NCBI GenBank assembly: GCA_903908025.1
Contig: CAIVQM010000263.1
Location: 1-16,812 of the forward strand
DNA from: an uncultured bacterium
GTDB lineage: Bacteria; Actinomycetota; Actinomycetes; S36-B12
Length of the DNA: 16,812 nucleotides
Direction of reading: 5' to 3'
Below the pieces are notes generated by a model, which saw only the letters and a list, made by a program, of their open reading frames with translations, had not been told where the DNA came from and made no database searches. Position numbers and translations under genes: made by a program. Each line of letters begins with the position of its first letter. The first letter of the stretch is position 1. Positions 6,084-15,019 of the stretch are shown here, piece after piece.

Positions 6084-8150
6084 TTGAGCGGCATGTCCGC
6101 GGCTACCACCTCGCCCGATTCACGCGAGGGGTTGGCGAGGCGGGGGTACCGTCGTGATGTTCAGGGTCTTCGCGGGGTCGCCGTACTCGTCGTGGTGATT
6201 CTGCACGCGGGCCTTCCCCTGCCGGGCGGCTTCACGGGCGTCGACATCTTCTTCGTGATCTCCGGCTTCGTCATCACGCGGGCGCTGATGAAGCGCCTGT
6301 CGGCGGACGGCCGGCTGGTCATGCGGACCTTCTACTTCGCCCGGATCCGCAGACTGCTGCCAGCGCTTGCGCTCATGCTGGTGGTCGTCCTCTTGGTCAG
6401 CATGGCGCTCGGCGCCATTGGCGCGATGGGAACCACGGCCCGCACGGGCGCGGCCGCAGCGCTCATCAATGCGAACACGTATCTGATGATCTTCGACGTC
6501 GGCGGCTACTTCGACGCGGCATCTGCGCTGAACCCACTGCTCCACACGTGGTCGCTCTCGGTTGAGGAGCAGTTCTACGTCGTGTTCCCAACCCTGCTGC
6601 TCCTGAGCTGGCTTGGCATCCGGCGGTTCCGGTCGAGCCAGCCGTTGGTGCGAGTCCGATGGATGCTCCTCATCGGCACCGCGATGTCCTTCGCCCTCGC
6701 TATGTGGCTGAGCTTCGTCGTCCCTGCTGATGAGGCAGGTGGATTCCTCGGACGTTTCGACTACTACTCGGCCTTCACCCGCGGCTGGGAGTTCGCCGCC
6801 GGGGGGCTGCTCGCGGTCGCTCCGCTGGCATGGTTGGCGACGCGGCGATCGGCGTTGATCGCGGGTGCTGCGGGGGCGGCGTTGATCGCGATCGGCCTCG
6901 TGGTGATCACGGAGTCGGGGACGTACCCGGGGCCGTTGACGCTTCTCCCGGTCGTTGGCGCCGTGCTGGTGATCGCGGCCGGGACGCATGAGGCCCGCAA
7001 CCCCGTCAGTGCCGCCCTGTCGACTGAGCCCATGGTGTGGTTCGGAAACCTTTCGTACAGCTGGTATCTGTGGCACTGGCCGTTCATCGTCTTCGCCGGA
7101 ATCTGGTGGTCCGGGTCGACAGGTCCGCAGGTTGCCGCCGCCGCCGTCTCCCTGGGCGCGGCGTGGCTCTCCATGAAGTACCTCGAGGAGCCCATCCGCT
7201 TCCGTCCCCATCCGAGCCACCGTTCGACGCTGCGCCTGGCCGCCATCTGTGTCGCGCTGCCGCTGCTGGCCGCGCTGGTCCTGTCGCAGTGGCATGCGAC
7301 ATTGAAGCGCGACGTCACCATCAATCCCTTCGCTCTGCATCTGGACTCGTTGCTCGATTGTGATTCGCCCGCACCACTCGGAAAGAAGCCGGCCGCCTGC
7401 ACATGGCTGGCCGCCGACTCACGCGGGCGGGCCGTCCTGGTCGGTGACTCACTGGCTGGCCAGTACTCCGAGGGATTCGTCGAGGGCATGGCTGCGTCAG
7501 GACTCGATGCGCAGGTGGCCACGCTCTCTGCCTGCCCCTTCATGGAATTCGGCGCTGACACCGCCGCTGCCCGAAACCTTGGCTTCTCGCAGGATAGGCA
7601 GTGTGCATCCTTCGTCCGGCGCACGATGGCCAGCCTGATCGCCGATCCGCCCGACATCGTCTTCATCTCGGCATCGGCCCAGCGGTTTCTGCACCCGACG
7701 AGCGACTCGTCTCCCGCGGTGCTGGAGTGGGCGAAAGCGCGCGCCGACATGATCAGGAGGCTTCAGGCGACCGGCACCTCAGTCGTCCTCATCGACCCCC
7801 TGGCGAAGTTCGACGGTTGGGGCCCGATGACCGAGGGCCCGTTCAAGGAGGCACCAGCGATCACGGTCCTGCGCGGTGGGAGCCAGTACAACCCTGAACT
7901 GCCACGCGTTGAGGTGCACCAGGCATTGGCGAATGCGGTGACGGCTGAGGATTCCGCGGTCGCCGAGACCGGGGCGACAAGCCTGCAGTTCCTCGACCGC
8001 GTCTGCTCCGCGGAGACATGTGCAGCGAGGAAAGGCGAGACGTGGACCTATCGCGACTTCGAGCACCTGAGCGTGGCAGCCTCGCAGGGACTAGCCTCCG
8101 CCTTTGCTGAGGCAGCCACGACCCTGCTGGCTGCTCGAGACCTCCCGTAA
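6084..8150 (+). CDS. Membrane O-acyltransferase with C-terminal SGNH domain (OafA/YrhL type)
   Basis: 688 residues. Residues about 22-400 form the acyltransferase_3 membrane domain, with roughly ten helices and these family motifs: 'RRDVQGLRGVAVL' with H41 nearby, 'GGFTGVDIFFVISGF' (48-62), 'RIRRLLPA' (87-94), 'LLHTWSLSVEEQFY' (152-165) and 'SYSWYLWHWPF' (324-334). Residues about 440-680 are an SGNH hydrolase-like domain with 'GDS' (S456) and a C-terminal 'DFEHLS' (D658, H661), completing a Ser-Asp-His set. Such proteins O-acetylate cell-surface sugars, peptidoglycan or antibiotics; the membrane part passes the acyl group to the outer SGNH part. The TTG start at 6084 is chosen because AGGGG (6072-6076) sits 7 nt upstream; ATG 6093 is the alternative. 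The acceptor is unknown. Confidence 0.92.
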   Translation: MSGMSAATTSPDSREGLARRGYRRDVQGLRGVAVLVVVILHAGLPLPGGFTGVDIFFVISGFVITRALMKRLSADGRLVMRTFYFARIRRLLPALALMLVVVLLVSMALGAIGAMGTTARTGAAAALINANTYLMIFDVGGYFDAASALNPLLHTWSLSVEEQFYVVFPTLLLLSWLGIRRFRSSQPLVRVRWMLLIGTAMSFALAMWLSFVVPADEAGGFLGRFDYYSAFTRGWEFAAGGLLAVAPLAWLATRRSALIAGAAGAALIAIGLVVITESGTYPGPLTLLPVVGAVLVIAAGTHEARNPVSAALSTEPMVWFGNLSYSWYLWHWPFIVFAGIWWSGSTGPQVAAAAVSLGAAWLSMKYLEEPIRFRPHPSHRSTLRLAAICVALPLLAALVLSQWHATLKRDVTINPFALHLDSLLDCDSPAPLGKKPAACTWLAADSRGRAVLVGDSLAGQYSEGFVEGMAASGLDAQVATLSACPFMEFGADTAAARNLGFSQDRQCASFVRRTMASLIADPPDIVFISASAQRFLHPTSDSSPAVLEWAKARADMIRRLQATGTSVVLIDPLAKFDGWGPMTEGPFKEAPAITVLRGGSQYNPELPRVEVHQALANAVTAEDSAVAETGATSLQFLDRVCSAETCAARKGETWTYRDFEHLSVAASQGLASAFAEAATTLLAARDLP

Positions 8151-8158
8151 GGCGGCAG

Positions 8159-9289
8159 ATGAACATCCCGAACAGTGTCAACGACGCGCGTGAAGTGGCC
8201 GGTAAGCGACTGCCGCGGATGGTGATGGACTTCCTCGAGGGCGGGGCCCTTGACGAGATCACATTGCGTGCCAACGTAAACGACCTCACGGCCATCCGCC
8301 TTCAGCAGCGGGTGCTTCGGGATGTGTCCACGATGGACCTGTCTGTGTCGGTGTTCGGGACGACACTGCGCACGCCGGTCGGCATTGCTCCGATGGGTCT
8401 GCTGTCGCTGTTCCGTCCGGATGCGGATGTCGCGCTTGCCCGCGCCGCGCACGCGGCCGGAACGGTGTTCGTGCACAGTGCCTGGTCCGGCACGCCGCTG
8501 CGAGATGTCGCCGCAGCGGCGCCAGGGAGCGTGTGGTCGCAGATGACGTTCTGGCCGGACGCTCGCCTCGTGGAGCAGCATCTGCAGCGGGCGCACGATG
8601 CGGGGATCGAGGTGCTGGTCATCGCGGCGGATGTATCGGTATCGAGCAAGCGCGACCGCGACCTGCGCAACGGCTTCACGATGGAAGCTCGCCCGACGCC
8701 CCGCAGCGTGCTGAACGCCGCCCGCAAGCCGAGGTGGCTGTGGCACTTCCTCACCGGACCCCGCGTCACGTTCGGCGATCAGTCGGTTGACGGCAAGCCG
8801 ATGAGCCTGAAGCAGATGCAGGAGTTCATGGAGCAGGAGAACGCGTCTGCGACATGGGCCGATGTCGAACGCATCCGGGCGCAGTGGCCGGGACGGATCG
8901 TCGTCAAGGGAATCATGAGTCCCGATGATGCGCGCGCGGCAATCGACAGCGGGGCCGATGCGGTCTACGTGTCCAATCACGGCGGCCGCCAGTTCGATTC
9001 GCAGCCTTCAACGGTGTCGGCGCTGCCGGCGATCGCGGACACCGTTGCGGGTCAGGTTCCTGTTCTCGCCGACGGCGGCATCCGTCGTGGGAGCGACATC
9101 GTCACGATGATGGCAATGGGTGCCGACCTGTGCCTGGTGGGCCGCCCGGTCGTCTACGGCATGGTCGATTCGGGCACGCCGGGAGCCGAGCGGGTGCTCG
9201 ACATCCTGACCGAGGAGGCAGCCGTCGCCTTGGCCTTCACCGGCACGTCATGCCTACGTGAGGTGGATCGTTCGGTTCTCTCCCGGTAG
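8159..9289 (+). CDS. FMN-dependent alpha-hydroxy-acid oxidase/dehydrogenase family protein with altered active site
   Basis: 376 residues, the usual length of the glycolate/lactate oxidase family (FMN TIM barrel). Conserved residues include K250 ('VVKGI'), the catalytic pair H274 and R277 ('SNHGGRQFD'), the FMN phosphate site 'DGGIRRGSDI' (305-314) and 'GRPVVYG' (328-334). Two active-site tyrosines of the family are absent by my alignment to spinach glycolate oxidase: Tyr24 aligns with F25 ('MVMDFLEGG') and Tyr129 with T130 ('SQMTFW'). The enzyme should bind FMN and take a hydride from a 2-hydroxy acid, but the substrate pocket differs from glycolate or lactate oxidases. ATG 8159 is preceded by AAGG (8149-8152), overlapping the acyltransferase stop, so the two genes are probably cotranscribed. 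Confidence 0.88.
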   Translation: MNIPNSVNDAREVAGKRLPRMVMDFLEGGALDEITLRANVNDLTAIRLQQRVLRDVSTMDLSVSVFGTTLRTPVGIAPMGLLSLFRPDADVALARAAHAAGTVFVHSAWSGTPLRDVAAAAPGSVWSQMTFWPDARLVEQHLQRAHDAGIEVLVIAADVSVSSKRDRDLRNGFTMEARPTPRSVLNAARKPRWLWHFLTGPRVTFGDQSVDGKPMSLKQMQEFMEQENASATWADVERIRAQWPGRIVVKGIMSPDDARAAIDSGADAVYVSNHGGRQFDSQPSTVSALPAIADTVAGQVPVLADGGIRRGSDIVTMMAMGADLCLVGRPVVYGMVDSGTPGAERVLDILTEEAAVALAFTGTSCLREVDRSVLSR

Positions 9290-9308
9290 TGAGCATGGAT
9301 CTTCCCGT

Positions 9309-11759
9309 TCACGACAGGATGCGCGTGCGCTCCGGGTCGTACAGCGGACGCATCTGGAGCCGGGCCGCGTATGGAACGCCGACCACGACGATCTCGAAGC
9401 CGCCGCTGGCGAGCCACTCAGCCGTGACGCCGTCGGCGTTGTCGATCGTGGCCAGGCCGATCGATCGCCCCAAAGTGTGGCCGAAGCCGCCGACCTGGAG
9501 GTAGCCCACCCAGGCACCGTCCTTGAGAACCGGCTCGCCGCCGTGCAGCAGCGGCTCGGGATCGTCGAGGATCGCATTGACGAGTCGGCTGGTGCGATCG
9601 GTGCGCAGCCGCTCGAGCGCCGCCTTGCCACGGAACTCAACGGGCTTGTCCCACGCCACCGCGAAGGCGAGGCCGGCCGAGACAGGTGTGTCGGTGACGT
9701 CAATGTCGATGCCATAGTCGCGGTAGCCCTTCTCCAGCCGAAGGCCGTGCAGGGCACCGAGGCCGACGGGACGTAGCCCGAGGTCGCCACCGGCTGCCGC
9801 GAGCGTCTCCCACACGGATACCGCCTGGTCGGATGGCACGTAGAGCTCGTAGCCGAGCTCGCCGACGTAGGTGACGCGGATAGCCAGGACGCGCGAATAG
9901 CCGACCTCTATCTCGCGGGCCGACAGGTAGGGGAAGCCGTCGTTCGAGAGGTCGTCGGGACTGACGCGGGTGAGCAGCTCACGTGACTTCGGACCCTGAA
10001 CGGAGAGGATGACGAAACCGGAGGTGATGTCCGTGACGGTGGCGAACTCGCCGGTGCGCAGCTCCTCGAGGATCATCCGCTCGACGCGTCGATGCGACAC
10101 GTCCGAGACGACCACCATGAAGCGATCCTCGGCCAGTCGCGTAACGGTCAGATCGGCCTCGATGCCGCCGCGCTCGTTGCACCACTGGGTGTATGTGACG
10201 CGCCCGATGTCTCCGACAACGGCATTGGCGCTCAACCGGTCGAGGATGTCGGCGGCATGGGGACCCTGCACCAGGAACTTCGACATCAGAGTCATGTCCA
10301 TGACGCCGACGTTCTCGCGAACGGTGCGGTGCTCCTCCGCGATCCACGGCGTCCAGTACCCGCGATCCCACGTCCACGGCACCGGTGGGTTCACACCGGT
10401 GGGGGAGAACCATTCGGGGTACTCCCATCCCGCCGAGACCGCGAAGTACGCGCCCGCCCGCTCCCAGGTCTCGTGGAGTGGAGTGCGCCGCACGCCGCGG
10501 GCGGTGTGCTGATGGAAGGTCGGGAAGGAGCCGTCACCGAAGAGGACGCCGAGCTGTTCCACAATCCGCTCGGAACGGAATCGTCGGGTGTTCTCGTGGG
10601 GCATCGCGCGCTCGATGCTGAAGCCTGCGATGTCGACAGGGCAGATGCCATCGACGATCCAGCTGGCCATCGCGCTGCCCACGCCACCGCCGCTGAGGAT
10701 GCCCACCGAGTTCAGTCCGGCGGCGACGAACAGGCCGTCGACCTCGGGGGCCGGACCCAGCAGAGGTGCGACATCGGCGGTGAAGCTCTCGGGACCGCAG
10801 AAGAAGGTACGGATGCCGACGTCGGCCAGGCTCGGAATGCGCAGCATCGCCGTCTCGAGGTGCGGGGTCATGCGTTCCCAGTCGGCGGGGATGGTGCCGA
10901 AGGCGAAGTCCATCGGCGCACTGTCAGGATGCCAGGCGGCTGCAACGGGCTCGAAGAGGCCGACGAGCATGCCGCCGCCCTCCTCGCGGTAGTACCCGTA
11001 GCTCTGGAGATCCTCGATGATGGGCAGGTCGCCGTGTACGCCTGCCATCGGCTCGGTGAGCAGGTAGTAGTGCTCGGCGGCCTGCAGCGGAACGTCGACG
11101 CCGATTGTCCGTGCCAGCTGACGCGTCCATAGTCCGCAGGCCAGCACGACGGTCTCCGCCTCGACGGCACCTGCTTCCGTGACGACACCCGTGATGCGTC
11201 TGCCGGTGCGGGTGAAGCCCGTCACGGCGACTCCCTCGACGATGGTCGCTCCGCCCATTCGTGCACCCTTGGCCAGCGAGACCGCGACGCCGACAGGATC
11301 CGCTCGCCCCTCGTCCGGCACATACGATCCGCCGACGAGGTCATCGATCCGGGCAAGCGGAAAGAGCTCAGCAATCTCGGCCGGCGTGACGATCTGATTG
11401 GGCACGCCGAAACCGACCTGGAAGTCACGCTCGCGAATGAGCGTCTCCATGCGTTCGGGGCTGGTCGCGACGGAGAGGTGTCCGACCGGTCGGAAGCCGG
11501 TCGAGTGGCCGGTCTCCTCCTCCAGGCGTGCATACAGGTCGCGGGAATAGCGAGCCATCCAGAGCGACGTGTCGTCGTGGTACCCGGCGCTGGTTATCAG
11601 GCCGGCGGCGTGCCACGTGGTTCCTGAGGTGAGCTCGTTCTTCTCGAGGAGCAGCACATCGCTGATCCCGAGCTTCGTCAGGTGGTAGGCGATGGAGCAG
11701 CCGATGACTCCGCCGCCGACGATGACGATGCGCGCGCGGGACGGAAGCGACGGTGACAC
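9309..11759 (-). CDS. Dimethylglycine/sarcosine dehydrogenase-like flavoprotein with GcvT (aminomethyltransferase) domain
   Basis: 816 residues, close to dimethylglycine oxidase/dehydrogenase length. The N-terminal DAO domain (about 10-370) has the FAD fold 'IVIVGGGVIGCSIAYHL' and 'SGTTWHAAGL'; H50 is at the place where DMGDH-type enzymes link FAD covalently to histidine. An FAO_M linker follows (about 372-430). The C-terminal half (about 430-800) is a GcvT-like folate domain, with 'YTQWCNERGGIEADLTVTRL' and 'YVGELGYELYVPSD'. Known relatives oxidise dimethylglycine or sarcosine and pass the methyl-derived one-carbon unit to tetrahydrofolate, in the cytoplasm. GTG 11759 has GGGAG 5 nt upstream and is 33 nt after the permease gene, so it is the last gene of the transporter operon. 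The exact N-methyl substrate is unproven. Confidence 0.9.
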   Translation of the reverse strand: MSPSLPSRARIVIVGGGVIGCSIAYHLTKLGISDVLLLEKNELTSGTTWHAAGLITSAGYHDDTSLWMARYSRDLYARLEEETGHSTGFRPVGHLSVATSPERMETLIRERDFQVGFGVPNQIVTPAEIAELFPLARIDDLVGGSYVPDEGRADPVGVAVSLAKGARMGGATIVEGVAVTGFTRTGRRITGVVTEAGAVEAETVVLACGLWTRQLARTIGVDVPLQAAEHYYLLTEPMAGVHGDLPIIEDLQSYGYYREEGGGMLVGLFEPVAAAWHPDSAPMDFAFGTIPADWERMTPHLETAMLRIPSLADVGIRTFFCGPESFTADVAPLLGPAPEVDGLFVAAGLNSVGILSGGGVGSAMASWIVDGICPVDIAGFSIERAMPHENTRRFRSERIVEQLGVLFGDGSFPTFHQHTARGVRRTPLHETWERAGAYFAVSAGWEYPEWFSPTGVNPPVPWTWDRGYWTPWIAEEHRTVRENVGVMDMTLMSKFLVQGPHAADILDRLSANAVVGDIGRVTYTQWCNERGGIEADLTVTRLAEDRFMVVVSDVSHRRVERMILEELRTGEFATVTDITSGFVILSVQGPKSRELLTRVSPDDLSNDGFPYLSAREIEVGYSRVLAIRVTYVGELGYELYVPSDQAVSVWETLAAAGGDLGLRPVGLGALHGLRLEKGYRDYGIDIDVTDTPVSAGLAFAVAWDKPVEFRGKAALERLRTDRTSRLVNAILDDPEPLLHGGEPVLKDGAWVGYLQVGGFGHTLGRSIGLATIDNADGVTAEWLASGGFEIVVVGVPYAARLQMRPLYDPERTRILS

Positions 11760-11792
11760 TCGGTCTCCCAGGGTTGGTGGCGAGCGAAGCGA

Positions 11793-12719
11793 CTAGAAGT
11801 TCCCTGCGAAGGAACCCACGCTGGATTCCTCCCCCTCGTTCTTGCCCCAGCGCCGGTAGGCGAGCCAACCGAGAAGGACGACCGTGAGCGACGCGATCAG
11901 CACCAGCGTGGCGAGGGCGTTCAGCGCTGGGGTCGGGGCCGCTCGCGCAGCGGAATAGATGCGCATCGACGTGGTCTCGGTGCTCGCATCAGAGGACAGG
12001 TAGCGCACGAGCACGAAGTTGTCGAGCACGTCCGCGAACACGAGGATGGCGCTGACGAGAATCGCGGGGTAGAGCATCGGGAGCAGCGCCCGTCGCACTG
12101 CGCCCAGTGCCGTGGCGCCCAGGTCGCGTGCGGCCTCCTCGTACTGCTTGCCGATGGTGAGCATGCGTGCTCGGACGATGACCACGGGGTAGGACAGCTG
12201 GAAGGTGATCAGTCCGATCACCTGGGCCGTGGTACCGAGCGTGAAAGGCGTGGTCAGCAGGGTGATCATGAACAGCAGGCCGATCGCTAGTGCGATCTCC
12301 GGGATCACGAAGGACATGAGCACGGCGAAGTTCGCGCCGCTCGGGATGCGACCACGCCAGCGGTCCAGGGCGAGGGCGAGGGTCACGCCCAGCGGCACGG
12401 TCACGAGGGTGGCGAGGACGGCCAGCAGCAGGGTGTGGGTCAGGGCGCTGCGCAGGCTGGGGTCGTTGGCCACGGACCCGACTGGGTCCCACGTGTACCA
12501 CCGAAGCGAGAAGCCCTGCCAGACGCTTCTCGACCGGCCGGCGTTGAAGGAGAAGAGCACGGCGATGGCGACGGGCACGAGGGACCACAGCAGGTAGATG
12601 ACGGTGACGGTTGCGAGTCCGCGCGCTTTCGGAGTGGAACTCTGCCGCCGCCAGCGGCGGGTGCGGCCGAGTTCGGGGTCGCGCATGGCCATGTCGATGG
12701 GTGCTGCGGAGATGGTCAT
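11793..12719 (-). CDS. ABC transporter permease, PotC-like (polyamine-type family)
   Basis: 308-residue inner-membrane protein of the binding-protein-dependent permease family, with about six hydrophobic helices. The cytoplasmic loop that contacts the ATPase carries the EAA motif 'EEAARDLGATALGAVRRALL'. An unusually long polar N-terminus (about 30 residues) precedes the first helix ('GLATVTVIYLLWSLVPVAIA'). ATG 12719 overlaps the upstream permease stop by ATGA, giving coupled translation. It forms the transmembrane channel with the other permease and is followed by the flavoprotein gene. Similarity is to PotC/YdcV-type subunits; these families also carry substrates other than polyamines. Confidence 0.9.
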   Translation of the reverse strand: MTISAAPIDMAMRDPELGRTRRWRRQSSTPKARGLATVTVIYLLWSLVPVAIAVLFSFNAGRSRSVWQGFSLRWYTWDPVGSVANDPSLRSALTHTLLLAVLATLVTVPLGVTLALALDRWRGRIPSGANFAVLMSFVIPEIALAIGLLFMITLLTTPFTLGTTAQVIGLITFQLSYPVVIVRARMLTIGKQYEEAARDLGATALGAVRRALLPMLYPAILVSAILVFADVLDNFVLVRYLSSDASTETTSMRIYSAARAAPTPALNALATLVLIASLTVVLLGWLAYRRWGKNEGEESSVGSFAGNF

Positions 12720-13612
12720 GAGCGGGTCTCCGATCGGGCCACCGTGCGCGTGTACAGGAACATCGGTGCCGCCAGCACGAGTAGGACGAGCAGGAGCAGC
12801 GCCGCAGCCTGCCCGGACTGGCCTGGGGTCTGGATGGTTCCGTTGATGAGGTTGCCGATCATCGAGGTGTCGGGCGAGCCGGAGAGCAGGTCGCTGGTGA
12901 AGTAGTCGCCCATCATCGGCAGGGCCACGAGCAGCATGCCGGCGGCGATGCCCGGGATGCTCATCGGAATGACGACGCGCCGGAAGACATCGAAGCCGCT
13001 GGCGCCAAGGTCGCGTGCCGCCTCGAGCAGGCTCGGGCTGATCCGGTCGAGCGCCGCGAACAGCGGCAGGATCATGTACGGGACATAGCCGTAGATCAAG
13101 CCCATGACGACGGTATAGGGCTTCCCCGAGAGCCAGTTCACCTCAACGGGGAGGAGTCCACCGAGGGAGATGACGCTGTTGACGATGCCGTCGGTCTGCA
13201 GCAGGTTCACCCACGCGAGCATGCGCATCATGTAGCTGATCCAGAACGGCGCGACGAGGAGGACGAGCACGAGGCCCTTGCGCTTGCCGGCGTAGCGCGC
13301 GGTGAAGTAGGCGACGGGGAAGGCGATGATGAGGCTGATGATGACTGCCGTCACGACATAGGTGATGGTGCGCGTAATCGGTGGAAGGTAGAAGTTGTTT
13401 GCGCCGAAGATCCGGTCGAGGGTGATGGCGAACTGGTCGAATCGCCAGTCGAGCGGGTTCCAGGCAGGGATCGAGGTCCGGAAGATCGGGTCAACCTGTC
13501 CGAAGGCGATGCACAGCACGACGTAGAACGGGATCGCCAGGAACAGGGCAAGCCACGCGAAGGAGGGGATGGCCAGGGCCGGCCACAGGAAGCGCTGGGA
13601 ACGCTTGGCCAC
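12716..13612 (-). CDS. ABC transporter permease, PotB-like (polyamine-type family)
   Basis: 298-residue permease with about six membrane helices and the EAA loop 'EAARDLGASGFDVFRRVVIP'. The N-terminus carries the PotB-like pattern of a first helix followed by a long outside loop ('QVDPIFRTSIPAWNPLDWRF'). GTG 13612 directly abuts the solute-binding-protein stop (TGA 13615-13613), without its own clear ribosome site, so translation is likely coupled. It should pair with the PotC-like subunit and the ATPase encoded at 15020-16111. Confidence 0.9.
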   Translation of the reverse strand: MAKRSQRFLWPALAIPSFAWLALFLAIPFYVVLCIAFGQVDPIFRTSIPAWNPLDWRFDQFAITLDRIFGANNFYLPPITRTITYVVTAVIISLIIAFPVAYFTARYAGKRKGLVLVLLVAPFWISYMMRMLAWVNLLQTDGIVNSVISLGGLLPVEVNWLSGKPYTVVMGLIYGYVPYMILPLFAALDRISPSLLEAARDLGASGFDVFRRVVIPMSIPGIAAGMLLVALPMMGDYFTSDLLSGSPDTSMIGNLINGTIQTPGQSGQAAALLLLVLLVLAAPMFLYTRTVARSETRS

Positions 13613-14884
13613 TCAGGCACCGGCCTTGAACTGCTGCCAGATCGCGAGGTACTTGGCCTCGATATCGGGCGGGAGCTCGAGCAGCCGGTAGCCGGAGTCG
13701 AAGTAGCCGGGCAGCACGATCGCCTCCTGCAGATTCGGCGGGATGAAGCCGTCGGAGATGAGCTTCTCGGGAGTGAGCGATACCTGCGGTGGCTGGTAGC
13801 CCGTGTAGGCGAAGTTGTTCATCGCCTCCTTGGCATCCATCACATGGTTGATGAACAGGTGCGAGAGCACGGGATTCTGGCCGCCCTTGAGCGAGACCAT
13901 GACGTCGTTGTTGACCACGCCCGCGCCGTCCTTGGGGAACCAGTAGCGCAGGATCGACGGATCGACGCCTTCCGGCAGGTAGCTGACGGCCATGATGAGG
14001 TCACCTGACCACGCCTGGCTCAGGTCGAGTCGGCCTTCGGGCAGGTCGGTGTAGCCGGTGATGGTGACGCGTGGCTGGGTCTTCTCGTTCATCTGGAGCA
14101 GGGCATCTCTCACAGCAGCCAGCAGGGCGTCGTCACCGGTGTTCACGTCGGTGCCGCCGTTGCGCAGCAGCGTCATGCCGATGACCTCGCGGTAGTCGTC
14201 GAGGACGGCGAGATGCTCCTGGTACTGCGGATCCCAGAAGACGTCGTAGGGATTCGGGCGCGCTGCGATGTCCTCCGTCACGCGGTCGGTACGCCAGCCG
14301 ATGCCAGTCGTGTACAGGGTGTAGGGAGTCGTGTACTGCCACTCCATGTCGTAGAACGGGTTGAGGAACTCGGGGTACACGTTGGCGATATTCGGGATGT
14401 ACGAATGCTGCAGCGGGCGCACGAGATTGGCCAGGACCAGCTTGCCGATCTGGTCGTAGCTGGGGAAGTAGATATCGAACGGAACCGAACCGCCGCGGAT
14501 CTTCGCCATCGCCTCGAGGGTGTCGTTGAACGTGGAGAGTTCCACCTTCACGCCCGTATCGGCGTACTTCTCCTCGAAGGACTTGATGATGCCTGGGTCG
14601 AGGTAGTCGGCGTAGTTGTACAGACGCAGTACGGCGTCCTTCTCCGGCGACAGGCCGGAGGCGATCGCCTCGTTGCCGGGGTTGATCGGCCACTTCACGG
14701 GGTTCGTCGGCGAGGCGATCTGCAGCGTGGCGGCACCGGACGCCGCCGTGCCGGTCGGGGTTGACGAGTCCGCGCGCGCGCACGCAGCCAGCGCCATCGC
14801 GCCAGGGCCGGCCAGGAGAGCCGCCTGCAGGATGCGGCGACGGGACATACCCAGGCGTGCGATGTCACCGGTCAAGTCCGTCAT
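13613..14884 (-). CDS. Extracellular solute-binding lipoprotein, PotD/spermidine-putrescine type, Tat signal
   Basis: 423 residues from ATG 14884. The N-terminus has a twin-arginine motif 'SRRRILQ' (14-20), a hydrophobic stretch and the lipobox 'LAAC' (C35), so it is probably exported folded by Tat and lipid-anchored outside the membrane. The body is a periplasmic-binding-protein type 2 fold of the PotD family: 'LRLYNYADYLDPGIIKSFEE', 'FNDTLEAMAKIRGG', 'FDIYFPSYDQIGKLV' and 'QAWSGDLIMAVSY'. It delivers the substrate to the two permeases encoded next. An ATG at 14944 would add 20 residues before an already normal signal and is less likely; GGGGG lies 4 nt before ATG 14884. Ligand: PotD-like by family, but the flavoprotein in the operon suggests a methylated amine. 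Confidence 0.88.
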   Translation of the reverse strand: MTDLTGDIARLGMSRRRILQAALLAGPGAMALAACARADSSTPTGTAASGAATLQIASPTNPVKWPINPGNEAIASGLSPEKDAVLRLYNYADYLDPGIIKSFEEKYADTGVKVELSTFNDTLEAMAKIRGGSVPFDIYFPSYDQIGKLVLANLVRPLQHSYIPNIANVYPEFLNPFYDMEWQYTTPYTLYTTGIGWRTDRVTEDIAARPNPYDVFWDPQYQEHLAVLDDYREVIGMTLLRNGGTDVNTGDDALLAAVRDALLQMNEKTQPRVTITGYTDLPEGRLDLSQAWSGDLIMAVSYLPEGVDPSILRYWFPKDGAGVVNNDVMVSLKGGQNPVLSHLFINHVMDAKEAMNNFAYTGYQPPQVSLTPEKLISDGFIPPNLQEAIVLPGYFDSGYRLLELPPDIEAKYLAIWQQFKAGA

Positions 14885-15019
14885 GTGGCCCCCATGCTGG
14901 GTGAGTGAGAGCCCTACCCTGACTGAGGGTTCAGTATTCTGCAATAGATTCGGGTGAACTCGTCTACTGTTCGATTCGCCGCAGGCGGCTACTCGTCGCG
15001 GTTGGAGGAGGGTTTAAGC
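14885..15019. promoter_or_regulatory. Divergent control region between binding-protein operon and ATPase gene
   Basis: This 135-bp region must hold promoters for both directions. ACCCT-GACTG-AGGGT (14916-14930) is a 5-bp-arm inverted repeat that could bind a regulator or form a leader hairpin. On the plus strand, TACTGT (14965-14970) is a possible -10 but has no good -35. On the minus strand, TTGCAG is a possible -35 with only a weak -10 (CAGGGT). GGAGGAGGG (15004-15012) is the ATPase ribosome site. The promoter assignments are weak; the inverted repeat is direct. Confidence 0.45.

Noticed and set aside
6120..7340. Minus-strand open frame of about 400 codons opposite the acyltransferase
   Set aside because: The composition is low-complexity, rich in Arg, Gln, Glu and Asp, with no domain, and the plus strand encodes a complete, motif-rich acyltransferase.
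10092..11132. Plus-strand open frame of about 346 codons opposite the flavoprotein
   Set aside because: It is a reverse-complement shadow of the GcvT/DAO coding sequence, without recognisable motifs or a start signal.
14954..15019. Upstream GTG start for the ATPase
   Set aside because: It would add 22 non-conserved residues and has no ribosome site, whereas GTG 15020 follows GGAGGAGGG at the right distance.
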